Shown here in pieces: positions 9,600-18,700 of a stretch of 64,000 bases of DNA. The translations under genes were made by a program, and so were the position numbers. The notes beneath the pieces were generated by a model. The model did not search any database. It was not told where the DNA came from and saw only the letters and a list, made by a program, of their open reading frames with translations. The stretch is from Bacteroidales bacterium (GTDB taxonomy: Bacteria; Bacteroidota; Bacteroidia; Bacteroidales; F082), in assembly GCA_017427985.1 (NCBI GenBank), contig JAFRRS010000001.1, positions 1-64,000 of the forward strand, written 5' to 3'. Each line of letters opens with the position of its first letter. Position 1 is the first letter of the stretch.

Positions 9600-9641
9600 C
9601 AGTGTAAAACTTTTTATTAGCAGAATTAAAAATGAATTTTT

Positions 9642-9773
9642 ATGAAAAATGGTACCTATGATACTATGCACCTCTACATGAACTATGATGGTAACCAGTC
9701 GAAGGGTGTTTGCGATGACGGTTTCCGCCTTGCGAATTCAATAATCAACCGATGCGAGATGATGTTGGCATAA
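9642..9773 (+). CDS. Short open frame, 43 residues, possibly a gene remnant
   Basis: A 43-codon frame begins 43 nt after the second promoter copy. The product includes MHLYMNYDGNQSKG and DDGFRLANSIINRC, which look like real protein rather than random sequence, but I do not recognise the family. It may be a fragment left when the locus was rearranged, or a small gene. It ends just before the pyrBI terminator. Confidence 0.3.
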   Translation: MKNGTYDTMHLYMNYDGNQSKGVCDDGFRLANSIINRCEMMLA

Positions 9774-9784
9774 AAAAGAGACGT

Positions 9785-9821
9785 GGATAAAAAAAAGAGA
9801 CGTTTCAGGAAACGTCTCTAC
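9785..9821 (-). terminator. pyrBI terminator containing a GTAGAGACG-family palindrome
   Basis: Read on the - strand, the palindrome (bases 9821 to 9796) is followed directly by a run of T residues, the classical terminator form, 36 bp after the pyrI stop. The centre is the same as at 5015-5042. A half copy, AAAAAAGAGACG, lies at 9774-9785. Confidence 0.8.
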
Positions 9822-9856
9822 GATATTGTGGCGAATAATCATTCGCCATTTATTGT

Positions 9857-10324
9857 TTAAATGAACTCCAGCTTGTCCTGCGTCGTGTTTTTCTCGCAGT
9901 AGTGGCAGTGCAGTTTGATGTTGCCTTCGGCGTCTTTGATGACCGTGAACTTTGTCGGGACGTCGTGCTCTTTGTTGGTGACGCAGTTCGGATTGAAGCA
10001 TTTTACGATGTGCTCGATGCTCTCTGGAAGTGTAACGGTCTGTTTCTTAATCACTTCAAAATCTTTGATTTCGATAATCGAAGCAGTAGGGGCGACAAGG
10101 CCGATTTTGTTGTAGTCTTCCGGTGCGAAATACTTGTCGGACACTTTGATGAAGCCTTTTTTGCCGTATTTTTTGCTTTCGACATTGGTTCCGAAGTAAA
10201 CGGGATTGCTGACTTTTTCCAAGCCCAAGATTTTAACAACTTGGAACACTTTGTCGGCTGGTATATGGTCGATTACGGTGCCATTTTCGATGGCTGACAC
10301 GATAAGTTCTTTTCTCTTTTCCAT
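9857..10324 (-). CDS. pyrI: Aspartate carbamoyltransferase regulatory subunit
   Basis: This 155-residue protein is the regulatory chain of aspartate carbamoyltransferase, which binds nucleotide effectors and a structural zinc ion that joins it to the catalytic chain. The zinc ligands are visible as C109, C114, C140 and C143 (CFNPNC and CHYC). The N-terminal allosteric domain begins with VSAIENGTVIDHIPA, the usual opening. Length is normal. It follows pyrB by 13 bp and is the last gene of the operon, with a palindrome/T-tract terminator just beyond. The presence of PyrI implies a feedback-regulated class B enzyme. Confidence 0.96.
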   Translation of the reverse strand: MEKRKELIVSAIENGTVIDHIPADKVFQVVKILGLEKVSNPVYFGTNVESKKYGKKGFIKVSDKYFAPEDYNKIGLVAPTASIIEIKDFEVIKKQTVTLPESIEHIVKCFNPNCVTNKEHDVPTKFTVIKDAEGNIKLHCHYCEKNTTQDKLEFI

Positions 10325-10337
10325 GGTTTTGCGTTTT

Positions 10338-11258
10338 TTATTTTAAACCTAAAATTGTAGCGATGAGAGCCTGGCGGGCGTAGACGCCGTTTTGTGCCTG
10401 CTGGAAATAGTAAGCCTTAGGATTGCTGTCGACATCGACATGAATCTCGTTGACGCGCGGAAGCGGATGCAGCACGCGGCAGTTAGGCTTGGAGTTGTCA
10501 AGCATGGCATTGCGAAGAACGTAAGAATTCTTGACTTTCTCATATTCCTCGGGATCAGGGAAGCGCTCGCGCTGGATGCGGGTCATGTAGATGATGTCAC
10601 TGTGCGGAATCGCGTCTTCGAGTTCTGTATACTGGTGATATTCAAGGTTCCTGTCTTTGATATGCTGTTTCACGACGCTCGGCAGTTTGAGTTCGACAGG
10701 CGAAACGAGGTTGAATTTCGCGTTGAAGTTGCACATGGCTTCGACGAGGCTGTGTACCGTGCGGCCGTATTTGAGGTCGCCGACGAGGGTGATTTCAAGG
10801 TTTTCGAGGGTGCCTTGGGTCTTGCGGATGCTGTAGAGGTCGAGCATGCACTGTGTCGGGTGCTGGTTGGCGCCGTCGCCCGCGTTGATGACCGGCACTT
10901 TTGACACTTCTGATGCGTAACGTGCTGAGCCTTCGATAGGGTTTCTCATCACGATGAGGTCGGCGTAGCTTGCCACCATGGTGATGGTGTCCGCCAGCGA
11001 TTCGCCTTTCTGGATTGACGTTCCGGCGGTGCTGCTGAATCCGATGACGTTGCCGCCAAGGAGCTGGATGGCGGTCTCAAAGCTGAGACGAGTACGTGTT
11101 GACGGCTCGAAGAACAACGACGCGATGATACGACCATTGAGCAGGTTCTGGTGCGGGTTCTTCTCGAAGTCCTCGGCAACGTCCAAAACATGGCAAATTT
11201 CTTCAGGCGTGTAGTCGCTGATGGAAATCAGGCTACGGTTTTTTAATGAGATTGACAT
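10338..11258 (-). CDS. pyrB: Aspartate carbamoyltransferase catalytic subunit
   Basis: The 306-residue enzyme joins carbamoyl phosphate and aspartate, the first committed step of pyrimidine synthesis. Signatures include the carbamoyl-phosphate loop STRTR at residues 53-57, the MRNP segment, HPTQ near residue 132 and the aspartate-domain motif HPLPRVNEI near the end. The length fits the E. coli-type enzyme that works with PyrI. Its start ATG lies about 170 nt after the putative promoter. The leader in between contains a strong terminator hairpin, so transcription into pyrB is probably attenuated in response to pyrimidine supply. Confidence 0.97.
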   Translation of the reverse strand: MSISLKNRSLISISDYTPEEICHVLDVAEDFEKNPHQNLLNGRIIASLFFEPSTRTRLSFETAIQLLGGNVIGFSSTAGTSIQKGESLADTITMVASYADLIVMRNPIEGSARYASEVSKVPVINAGDGANQHPTQCMLDLYSIRKTQGTLENLEITLVGDLKYGRTVHSLVEAMCNFNAKFNLVSPVELKLPSVVKQHIKDRNLEYHQYTELEDAIPHSDIIYMTRIQRERFPDPEEYEKVKNSYVLRNAMLDNSKPNCRVLHPLPRVNEIHVDVDSNPKAYYFQQAQNGVYARQALIATILGLK

Positions 11259-11302
11259 TGTTATTAAGATTAATTGGTTTATTATTCGGTTGATAATCAG
11301 GC

Positions 11303-11332
11303 AAAAAAAATGACGGCTTCAAGAGACCGTCA
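11303..11332 (-). terminator. Candidate attenuator in the pyrBI leader
   Basis: On the - strand, bases 11332-11326 (TGACGGT) pair with 11317-11311 (GCCGTCA) through 7 bp with one G-U, and eight T residues follow. This rho-independent terminator sits between the pyrB promoter and the pyrB start, about 45 nt before the ATG, so it must be bypassed for pyrBI expression. An ATG at 11421 opens a reading frame that runs through the hairpin and overlaps pyrB, similar in layout to the E. coli pyrBI leader peptide. Confidence 0.65.
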
Positions 11333-11428
11333 GCGAATGAAATAGTGACAAAACTTGCGGAATTGCTGAAATTCAGCACGCCTTTGAGGCGCAAATCCGG
11401 TAACACTTTATGTCTTGTCATCGGGTTG

Positions 11429-11459
11429 CAAATATACAACAAATTTTTTATCCGTTCAG
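11429..11459 (-). promoter_or_regulatory. pyrBI promoter
   Basis: TATATTTG occupies 11436-11429 on the - strand, with CTG, one base off the TTG consensus, at 11459-11457 and 20 nt between. This would give a leader of about 165 nt before pyrB. Confidence 0.6.
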
Positions 11460-11536
11460 AAAAATTATGTAAAAATTTTTTAAGAATTTTTTCAAAAAAA
11501 TGAAAATTATGTTAAAAAAATTAAAGAAAAAAACAC

Positions 11537-11567
11537 TTGACAAGTAGAAAAAAACACTATATTTTTG
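11537..11567 (+). promoter_or_regulatory. Promoter of the RHS cluster
   Basis: TTGAC begins at 11537 and TATTTTTG occupies 11560-11567, with 20 nt between TTG and TA. The upstream A-rich stretch and ACACTTGACAAG resemble the duplicated promoters at 8836 and 9569. Confidence 0.75.
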
Positions 11568-11591
11568 TAGCGTAATTCAAAACTGAAAAAT

Positions 11592-11656
11592 ATGAGACGT
11601 GTGAATTTGAAAATGATTTGATCGGGTCTGCTGTTTGGGCACAAGGAGCAGCAGAC
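11592..11656 (+). promoter_or_regulatory. Leader of the RHS cluster: nine-codon frame and hairpin
   Basis: A nine-codon frame (MRRVNLKMI) at 11592-11621 is followed by a hairpin with the perfect arms GTCTGCTG (11626-11633) and CAGCAGAC (11649-11656). The first real gene starts at 11722, so the leader is about 150 nt. The pair could be a translational or transcriptional control element, but no T tract follows. The remainder of 11333-11536 is AT-rich and holds only the two divergent promoters. Confidence 0.4.
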
Positions 11657-11721
11657 GAGAAATGTTTTTAGAATCAGTCATTGTGCGAAAATCAATTATT
11701 ATTAATCAAAAATTTAAGTTT

Positions 11722-12801
11722 ATGAGACGAAAACACGTAAAAAGATTGGCATTTGTGATGCTGTTTGCCACAGCGGTTGCGGTGTATTTTGTGGCATGCA
11801 AGAAAAACATTGTTACACCTATTATTAATAATAAGCCGGCAACGGAAAATCATCTGGAGTACACTAACGAAGCGAAGAGGATTGTTTCGAGAATCAAGAA
11901 TTTTAAAACCCAACTGGATGATAAAGAGAATGTTATGAGGGATGACCTGCATGTCCCGATTGACAGCGCATTGTGGGATATTGAGTCGTTGTTTAATGCT
12001 TCATACGCTTTCCCTGAAAGGAAATATATCGAAACGGTGAAGCAGGATATTGAATTCAGTATTGACGTAAACATTGAAAATGGGGTGTCGTTTGGCGATG
12101 TGGCTGATTTGTACGATGAAATAGTGGAATCTGTAAGGCAGTCGTACGCCAACGACGGCATCGTGGATAATAAATCCCTGATGGCAGTTGCCGTTGAGAA
12201 AGGGGAGAACCGTGGTGGCAGCATGAACGTTAAAGTTCATGTCATCACTGGAAAGGTCGAGAATGGCAATTCGGCTTTGAATAACGATTTTAACCCGTTT
12301 GAACCAAGTGATTGCTGGTATTTTGGTGAATATGGCGGCACTTGCGATGACCCTTCAGTTTTCGGTGATGCTGCCGAAATAATCGAAGATACCATTAATT
12401 ATTATTATGGTGGTGTCTCGGTGCCAAGACCGGGTTACAGGCAATTGGCGGCAAATATTACGAGAATAGTCTTGGATGGCAGCGAGTTTGTTGACGATGA
12501 CGGAAATCCTTATATCTACTATCATAACATTAACAGCAATCCTCCGCTATACTTGGATTATCTGATGCTCAATTACTATTTCAACAGGGAAAAAGAAGTG
12601 CTTTTACATCTTTTGCCTAATGAGTTGAAACAGAATAACATGTTGCCTGAGATGTCGGCTTTTTTAGAAGTTGACATACAAGGGCTTATCGGGTCGGTTG
12701 GTAATACGGGATGTGTTTATCATAAAAACTATGTCACATATTGCAGTGTTTATGAAATACCTTCAACCGTTTTGGCGAACGCGGTGGATTTATTAAAATA
12801 A
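11722..12801 (+). CDS. Lipoprotein of unknown function, first gene of the RHS cluster
   Basis: The 359-residue product begins with a basic, hydrophobic signal and a probable lipobox ending at the Cys of FVACKKN, so it should be a lipoprotein. I placed the start at 11722 because the longer frame from 11635 has no signal-like start and lies in the leader. The body has charged helices (about 45-160) and an Asp/Asn/Tyr-rich second half with no motif I recognise. The next gene follows after 7 bp. It is co-transcribed with the T9SS and RHS genes and may be a surface partner of them. Confidence 0.6.
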   Translation: MRRKHVKRLAFVMLFATAVAVYFVACKKNIVTPIINNKPATENHLEYTNEAKRIVSRIKNFKTQLDDKENVMRDDLHVPIDSALWDIESLFNASYAFPERKYIETVKQDIEFSIDVNIENGVSFGDVADLYDEIVESVRQSYANDGIVDNKSLMAVAVEKGENRGGSMNVKVHVITGKVENGNSALNNDFNPFEPSDCWYFGEYGGTCDDPSVFGDAAEIIEDTINYYYGGVSVPRPGYRQLAANITRIVLDGSEFVDDDGNPYIYYHNINSNPPLYLDYLMLNYYFNREKEVLLHLLPNELKQNNMLPEMSAFLEVDIQGLIGSVGNTGCVYHKNYVTYCSVYEIPSTVLANAVDLLK

Positions 12802-12808
12802 GATAATC

Positions 12809-14293
12809 ATGAGGAAGTGCATATTAGTGGCATTGTGCCTGATTACCATGACATTACACTCACAACAATGGGAATTGTCGTATGAGATGCCAGACGGTGT
12901 GTCGCTTGTTGGCGGTGCAGGAAATTCTGATGGCAATTATATTGTCGGTTACTGTGATTACAATGGAAGCAGTGGATATACGGCGGCTTACGTTATGTTT
13001 GTTGACAAAAACGGTAATTATCATGAGAAAAAGCTTGAATTTGATGGTTATAAGGCATGTTTCTGCAGTGCAATTTGTCTTGACGATGGCAATGCTTTTG
13101 TCGCAGGTTTAAAAGGTGGAACTTATGAGAATCATGTTTATGACACGTTGTGGATTGCTATCATGACACCGGATTTGGAAATAAAAGAAGAGCATAATTA
13201 TCCGCGTATTGAACCTTATAAAACATGGACGACTGACATTTATATGGATTTCAATAACCAAGGTGATGTTGTGGTTTTGGCAGATGTTTCTAAATATGAA
13301 GACCTCGTGATGATGACAAATGGCGTGTATGTCGCATTGAAATGTGATGTGCATGGTAATTTGTTGAATAGCAAGTGTTTTGCTGAAGGTAATGGTCCTG
13401 GAGGAGCGAGACCTACAGGGATAATAAGGGTTCCGAACAGTGATTTGATGATGATTCTCGGTAAAGGGTTTATGTTTAATAATTATCATAGCGTAAGCTA
13501 TATTGATGATGAGTTGAATAAAGTTGCTGCATACCCGCTGCAAATGACGGAGTCATTTTGGAATCATTGTGATTATTGGAAGGATGACGAACATTTTCTA
13601 ATGTCATCATTATCAAATTATTATGGCGGTGGTTCGTTGGGTTATCACGCTTCTGTTTTTTTAGTTGACAAAGAAGGGATTTATTTGGATTCATTGGTCC
13701 TTGACCGTGTTGATACGGCTGATTATACTGCGCAATTTGGCAGTATGGCGTATGCTTCTGATGATGCCATTTATATTGCGACTTATTGGGAAAACGGAAT
13801 GAATGAAATGCCTAATGATGCTGTTATTTATTTGATTGACAAGGAGTTAAACTTGAAAGGAAGTAAACGGCTCGTTTTTGATGACGCAAAAATCAGGATA
13901 AAACATTGTCAAACGACATCAGACGGAAGTTGTTTAGTGTACGGACAGTGTAAGAAGACGAATAATGAAGAGATTGTTTGCGTTTGGAAACTTAATCAGG
14001 AAGATTTTATCGTTCCGTGGCAGGTTAATGAACCGCCAAAGGACTCGCATCCTCAGGCCATTTACCCGAATCCCGCATCAGATTATCTTAATATTCGATT
14101 GGATAATATTGATAATCAAGGATGTGTGATTGCAATAAGAAATTTGAAAGGAGGAAAATTATTTGAACAAAGATTTGAGAATAACGGTTTTGCGCTGACT
14201 ATTGATATTTCAATGTTTGAAGAAGGGACTTATTTATATGAGGTCGTTTCACATGGTCGGCTCGTGAATTATGGGAAATTTATTAAAAACTAA
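12809..14293 (+). CDS. T9SS-secreted beta-propeller-like protein
   Basis: This 494-residue protein has an N-terminal signal peptide (cleavage near LHSQQ) and a C-terminal type A sorting domain of about 75 residues (YPNPASDYLNIRL to GKFIKN), which directs export by the type IX system. The middle has repeated blades with aromatic and glycine-rich turns, such as SDGNYIVGYCDY and TSDGSCLVYGQC, resembling a beta propeller of the kind found in Bacteroidetes surface proteins. There are no catalytic residues I can identify. It is 24 bp from the next gene and is part of the RHS cluster. Confidence 0.7.
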   Translation: MRKCILVALCLITMTLHSQQWELSYEMPDGVSLVGGAGNSDGNYIVGYCDYNGSSGYTAAYVMFVDKNGNYHEKKLEFDGYKACFCSAICLDDGNAFVAGLKGGTYENHVYDTLWIAIMTPDLEIKEEHNYPRIEPYKTWTTDIYMDFNNQGDVVVLADVSKYEDLVMMTNGVYVALKCDVHGNLLNSKCFAEGNGPGGARPTGIIRVPNSDLMMILGKGFMFNNYHSVSYIDDELNKVAAYPLQMTESFWNHCDYWKDDEHFLMSSLSNYYGGGSLGYHASVFLVDKEGIYLDSLVLDRVDTADYTAQFGSMAYASDDAIYIATYWENGMNEMPNDAVIYLIDKELNLKGSKRLVFDDAKIRIKHCQTTSDGSCLVYGQCKKTNNEEIVCVWKLNQEDFIVPWQVNEPPKDSHPQAIYPNPASDYLNIRLDNIDNQGCVIAIRNLKGGKLFEQRFENNGFALTIDISMFEEGTYLYEVVSHGRLVNYGKFIKN

Positions 14294-14317
14294 TACTAAC
14301 ATTAAAATTTTAAAATT

Positions 14318-15295
14318 ATGAAACCACGTATTTTATTGATTGTTATTGCATTAACACTATTGTCTAACACTTTTGCCTTTGCGCAGGAAAAAGGCGGTTG
14401 CGATCTTTGCGGTCCTTCTGGGACATCGCAAAATCATGCAAATGGCAACTATTCTGCTACCGTCGGAATGAATAATGTGACTTTGGGCGCCAACTCCATG
14501 GCTGTAGGTATGGCTAACAAAACCTTGGGCGCAGCGTCGTTTGCGATGGGAAAATTTGTTTATGCCAATGCCACGAATGCTATTGTAATCGGAAGCGGAC
14601 TGGATAATACCGATGCCAAAGCGTTGATTAACAGCAATTCGGGGACGTTGATGGTCGGATTTAACAGCCGTCGCCCCACATTGTTTGTCGGGACTTCAAA
14701 CGGCGGCGAGACTACAGGGAAAATCGGTATCGGAAATGTAACAAATCCGATGGCGAAACTGCATTTGCTGTCCGATTCAAATGAGGATGCGGGAATGATT
14801 CTGGAGACTTCGAATAAGAACGGGAAGAAGGCGTTTCTGCAACTATATGACAAAAACCATCAGATTGAGGTGTCGAAAACCGGCATGAATATCTTATCAA
14901 CAAATGATTTTTTGAATATTGATGCCAGCACCATAAAAATGAACGGGAAAGTTGGAATTAATATCGACAACAGCTTCACTGGTGATTATGAATATGCTTT
15001 GGCTGTTAAAGGTGGTATATTGACGAGTGAAGTTTATGTGAAAGAGGTTGACGAATGGCATGATTATGTCTTTTCTCAAGATTATGAATTGATGTCTCTG
15101 AAAGATTTGGAGCAGTATATTCAGGAGAACAAACATCTGCCGGATTTGCCATCGGAAACAGAGGTTTCTGAAAAAGGTTATAATATGGTGCAGATGGAGG
15201 GCTTTCTTTTGAAGAAAATTGAAGAGCTGACATTATATACCATTGAGCTTGAAAAGCGGTTGCAGGAGTTACAAAAGATTGTTGGACAATACTAA
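14318..15295 (+). CDS. Trimeric head/tail-fibre-like surface protein
   Basis: The 325-residue protein has a signal peptide (end near TFAFAQ). It then has short head-like repeats of the YadA type (NVTLGANSMAVGMANKTLG, AASFAMGKF) at about residues 50-90. A beta-rich stalk follows, with KIGIGNVTNPMAKLHL and KVGINIDNS. The C-terminal segment has the Bacteroidetes pattern DYVFSQDYELMSL, ENKHLPDLPSE and a coiled coil, KKIEELTLYTIELEKRLQEL. That ending is common in tail-fibre-like proteins and probably trimerises. The order head, stalk, coil suggests a fibrous surface adhesin or spike. It lies between a T9SS protein and the small T9SS/YD protein. Confidence 0.7.
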   Translation: MKPRILLIVIALTLLSNTFAFAQEKGGCDLCGPSGTSQNHANGNYSATVGMNNVTLGANSMAVGMANKTLGAASFAMGKFVYANATNAIVIGSGLDNTDAKALINSNSGTLMVGFNSRRPTLFVGTSNGGETTGKIGIGNVTNPMAKLHLLSDSNEDAGMILETSNKNGKKAFLQLYDKNHQIEVSKTGMNILSTNDFLNIDASTIKMNGKVGINIDNSFTGDYEYALAVKGGILTSEVYVKEVDEWHDYVFSQDYELMSLKDLEQYIQENKHLPDLPSETEVSEKGYNMVQMEGFLLKKIEELTLYTIELEKRLQELQKIVGQY

Positions 15296-15306
15296 ATCTT
15301 GGAATT

Positions 15307-15732
15307 ATGAGGACGAAATATTTTTTGATGTTTTTTGTGCTCGCGTTGTCATCTGTTTTTAGTTGCGATGCTTTTGCACAAAGATGTCTGGTGTTCAAAT
15401 ACGACGCAGACGGTAATCGTACAAGGAGAACTGTCAGCGAAAATTGCGGTCAATTGAGAGATGCTTTGGAAATCAGTGAAGTAACTGATAATGAAGAAGA
15501 AATGATGATTTATCCAAATCCGACTTCAGGAATCTTTAAGATTTCAATGACTAAAGATTTTGAAGAAGAATCATCGCATTATGAGCTGTATGATGTCAAT
15601 GGCGTGATGATTATGAGGAATCGCCTGAAAAAGGAAACGGATATTGACATTGGCGGGTTGCCATCGGGAGTGTATCTGTTGAAGATTGTCAGTGGTGACG
15701 ATGTGATTTCAAGGATAATTTTGAAACAATAA
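15307..15732 (+). CDS. Miniature T9SS protein with a YD-like motif
   Basis: At 141 residues, this protein is only a signal peptide (end near DAFAQ), a 30-residue segment with one RHS/YD-like motif (YDADGNRTRR, near residue 33), and a type A sorting domain (IYPNPTSGIFKIS to ISRIILKQ). It lies 12 bp upstream of the giant RHS gene, which lacks a sorting domain of its own. I infer that it may dock to the RHS shell and provide the T9SS address, or be a remnant of a larger protein. The YD similarity is one motif long, so this is tentative. Confidence 0.65.
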   Translation: MRTKYFLMFFVLALSSVFSCDAFAQRCLVFKYDADGNRTRRTVSENCGQLRDALEISEVTDNEEEMMIYPNPTSGIFKISMTKDFEEESSHYELYDVNGVMIMRNRLKKETDIDIGGLPSGVYLLKIVSGDDVISRIILKQ

Positions 15733-15744
15733 AACCGAAATACT

Positions 15745-18700
15745 ATGAAAAGGAAATTATTATTGCTTGTTTTGACATTGGCGGCTTTGGTGTCAAAATC
15801 CCAAACCTATCAGCAAACCAATTTGGAACTTGATTTGGAGATACCGCCTGATAAAAACAGTGTTTTTGAAGCTTCGACTTCAATAAAACTGTTGAACGGA
15901 TTGCATTGCAGTCCAAATTCTGATAAATCTGTGATGTTTTCCATTGACAGATATGGCGTTTTTCCGCCTGATGAAGGCTATCTTGGGGGACCGTCACCGA
16001 CTAATAATGATGGTGTTGTCGGGGCATTGCCTGGTGAACTCAAAGTCAACGAGTTTGGGGCTGGAATTTACTCTATTCCGATACTTATGCCTCAAGGAAT
16101 AGGCAAAATGACACCTGAAATAGCTGTGACTTATAATAATCAAATGGGTAACGGCTTGCTTGGATGGGGATGGAATCTTTCAGGATTGTCATCGATTACC
16201 AGAACGGGTCGAACCCCGTATCATGATGGTGGCCAGACATCTGTGAATTTTGTCTATGACAGATTCTCAATGGATGGCAAAAGGTTGATGCTATGCAGTG
16301 GAAACTATGGCGGAAATGGTGCAGTTTATAAAACTGAAATCGATGAGATGAGCAAAATCGTCTCATTTACAGATGGTTATAACGGACCTGCACGCTTTGT
16401 GGTTTATAAAAAAGACGGTACCGTTTGGGAATATGGCGGTACCGATGACTCAAGAATCGAACCTCAGAATGATAATAATGTTGTCATGACATGGCTTGTG
16501 AACAAGATTTCCGATCCTGATGGCAATTCGATTGTATTTCAATATGTTGAAAATCAACAGACAGGTGAGTTTTATATCAAAAGAATTGATTATACATTAA
16601 ACGTTGATGCTGGTGTAAATTCAATGTATAGGGTGAATTTCATCTATGCCGACCGAGATGATGTTGAGAGTGGTTATATCAGCGGAAATATTGTTCAAAT
16701 CAAAAAGATTTTGAAAAATATTACAATAAAAAATATGGCTACAGGAGCGGTGCTATATGACTACTCGTTTGATTATTATGAACCTGGCAATTACTCTGAT
16801 AATCAGAAGTTTATGTACAATAGGCTTAAATCTGTCGGGCTTGTCGCCAATGGCATGAAGATAAATCCTACAATTATCAGTTGGAATAAAAAGAACGAGC
16901 ATTATCCTGATAATTTTCAATCGTTTACGCTGAACCAGAGCATATTTAATAAGGTGCCTTTTGTCGGCGACTTTAACGGAGATGGTTTTTCTGATGTTCT
17001 GACGGTTCCGTATAAAATAGGGAACACTTATCCGAATAATGTTCAGGCCTCGATTTATCTAAACAATGGTGACGGCTCGTTCAACGAAAATCCGTTTTAC
17101 ACTTTTGGGTTCGACAGTAAGCTTGAATGGGTGTATATCGTTGATTTTGATGGGGATGGATTGGATGATGTGGTGCCGTATTATTCAAATAATGATGAAA
17201 ATTCAAGCTGGAAGTCAAAAATAAAAATCTATTTGAATAGGGGCAATGCGTTCACGTATATTGACGAGATTAGTCGTTCGCGGTATTTTACTATTTATCC
17301 TGGAGATTTTTGTGCGGAACGAAAAGTCAGTTTCATTTTGGATTGCAATAACGAAGGACAGTCGGCTATCTATTATCCGCATATTGTGTATTTCAAAGAT
17401 AATGGAGTGGTTGACCAGACTCTCGGTGTTGAATCATATGATTATGTCCCGAAAAGGATGGTCGTTGAAGATTTTGATGCTGATGGAAGTTCAGAAATCA
17501 TGTATTTGACGGAAAACACATCCGCTGTTGCTAAATTATATCACATTGATAATCAATATCATATTAGCTGGCAATATGAGGATGGCAATTTTGATTGCGA
17601 CGACTATATTTTCAGTGGTGATTTTAATGGTGACGGCTATACTGATTTCCTTAAATATGATAACAAAACATATTGGAAATTGGCTTTTTCTGACGGGAAA
17701 AGGCTTAAAACGCCTGTGTCTTGTCTGAATAATAGTTTGTTGAAAGGGTTGACATTGGCTCCGCAAGACAGATATTTCTGTTCATTGGAGGATTTGTCGA
17801 AACCGTCAGTCACTATTAGAACCGCTGATTTTGACGGTGACGGCAAAACTGATGTGGCGGTGTTTAAAAATACTGGAGGTAATTATTATATGGATGTGGG
17901 ATTTAGAATGCAGGCGACTGCCAATAATACATGCAGTTTTGGTGATATCAAGCGGTTTTATCTTAACATAAACCACTCGCACCAATATGTTCATATTGGA
18001 AATTTCCTTGGGAGAGAGAATGTGAGTGTTCTCGGTAGTGTCAAGACCAACCCTTATTATTCAGAAGTCCCTAAGATTGTCTCGCTTAATCCGCAATCGT
18101 CGAAGTATAGCGTGGAGAGAATTACAGACGGTCTTGGTAATTCACGAGGTTTCAAATATGAATACCTTACGCCCAAAAATTCATTCTATAGTTTTGATTA
18201 TAAATGGGTTGGTGATGATGTCCGAACAGTGTCAATTCCAGTCAGAGCGTTGTATTCAGATACGGTGTTTACAACAAATGGGAATCCTTGCGTCACGAAG
18301 TATTCTTATGAAAACGCTTTGTATCATGCAAAAGGGCATGGCTTAATTGGATTTGAGAAAACCAAGAATGAACATTATATTAACGGCACTTCAGTTGAGA
18401 AAAATGTCATTGAGAATGATGTTGAGATTATCGAAAACGGCTTTATTGCCGTGCCAACAACACTATTGAAGTATTGTAATGATAATCAATTGGTTGCACG
18501 AACGGAGTTTTTGTATGACAAATACAAATGCTCTAAAAACGAGAAGGTTTTTATGCCTTTGATGACTTGTAAAAAAACGCACAATTATGATTACGACACT
18601 CCTGGTTCTGTTCTGAGAATTGATATTGAAAATATTGAGTATCAAGGAGATATGGCGGGAAAAGTGTATAATGATGTGTTGAATGTCAAAAAGAACATCG

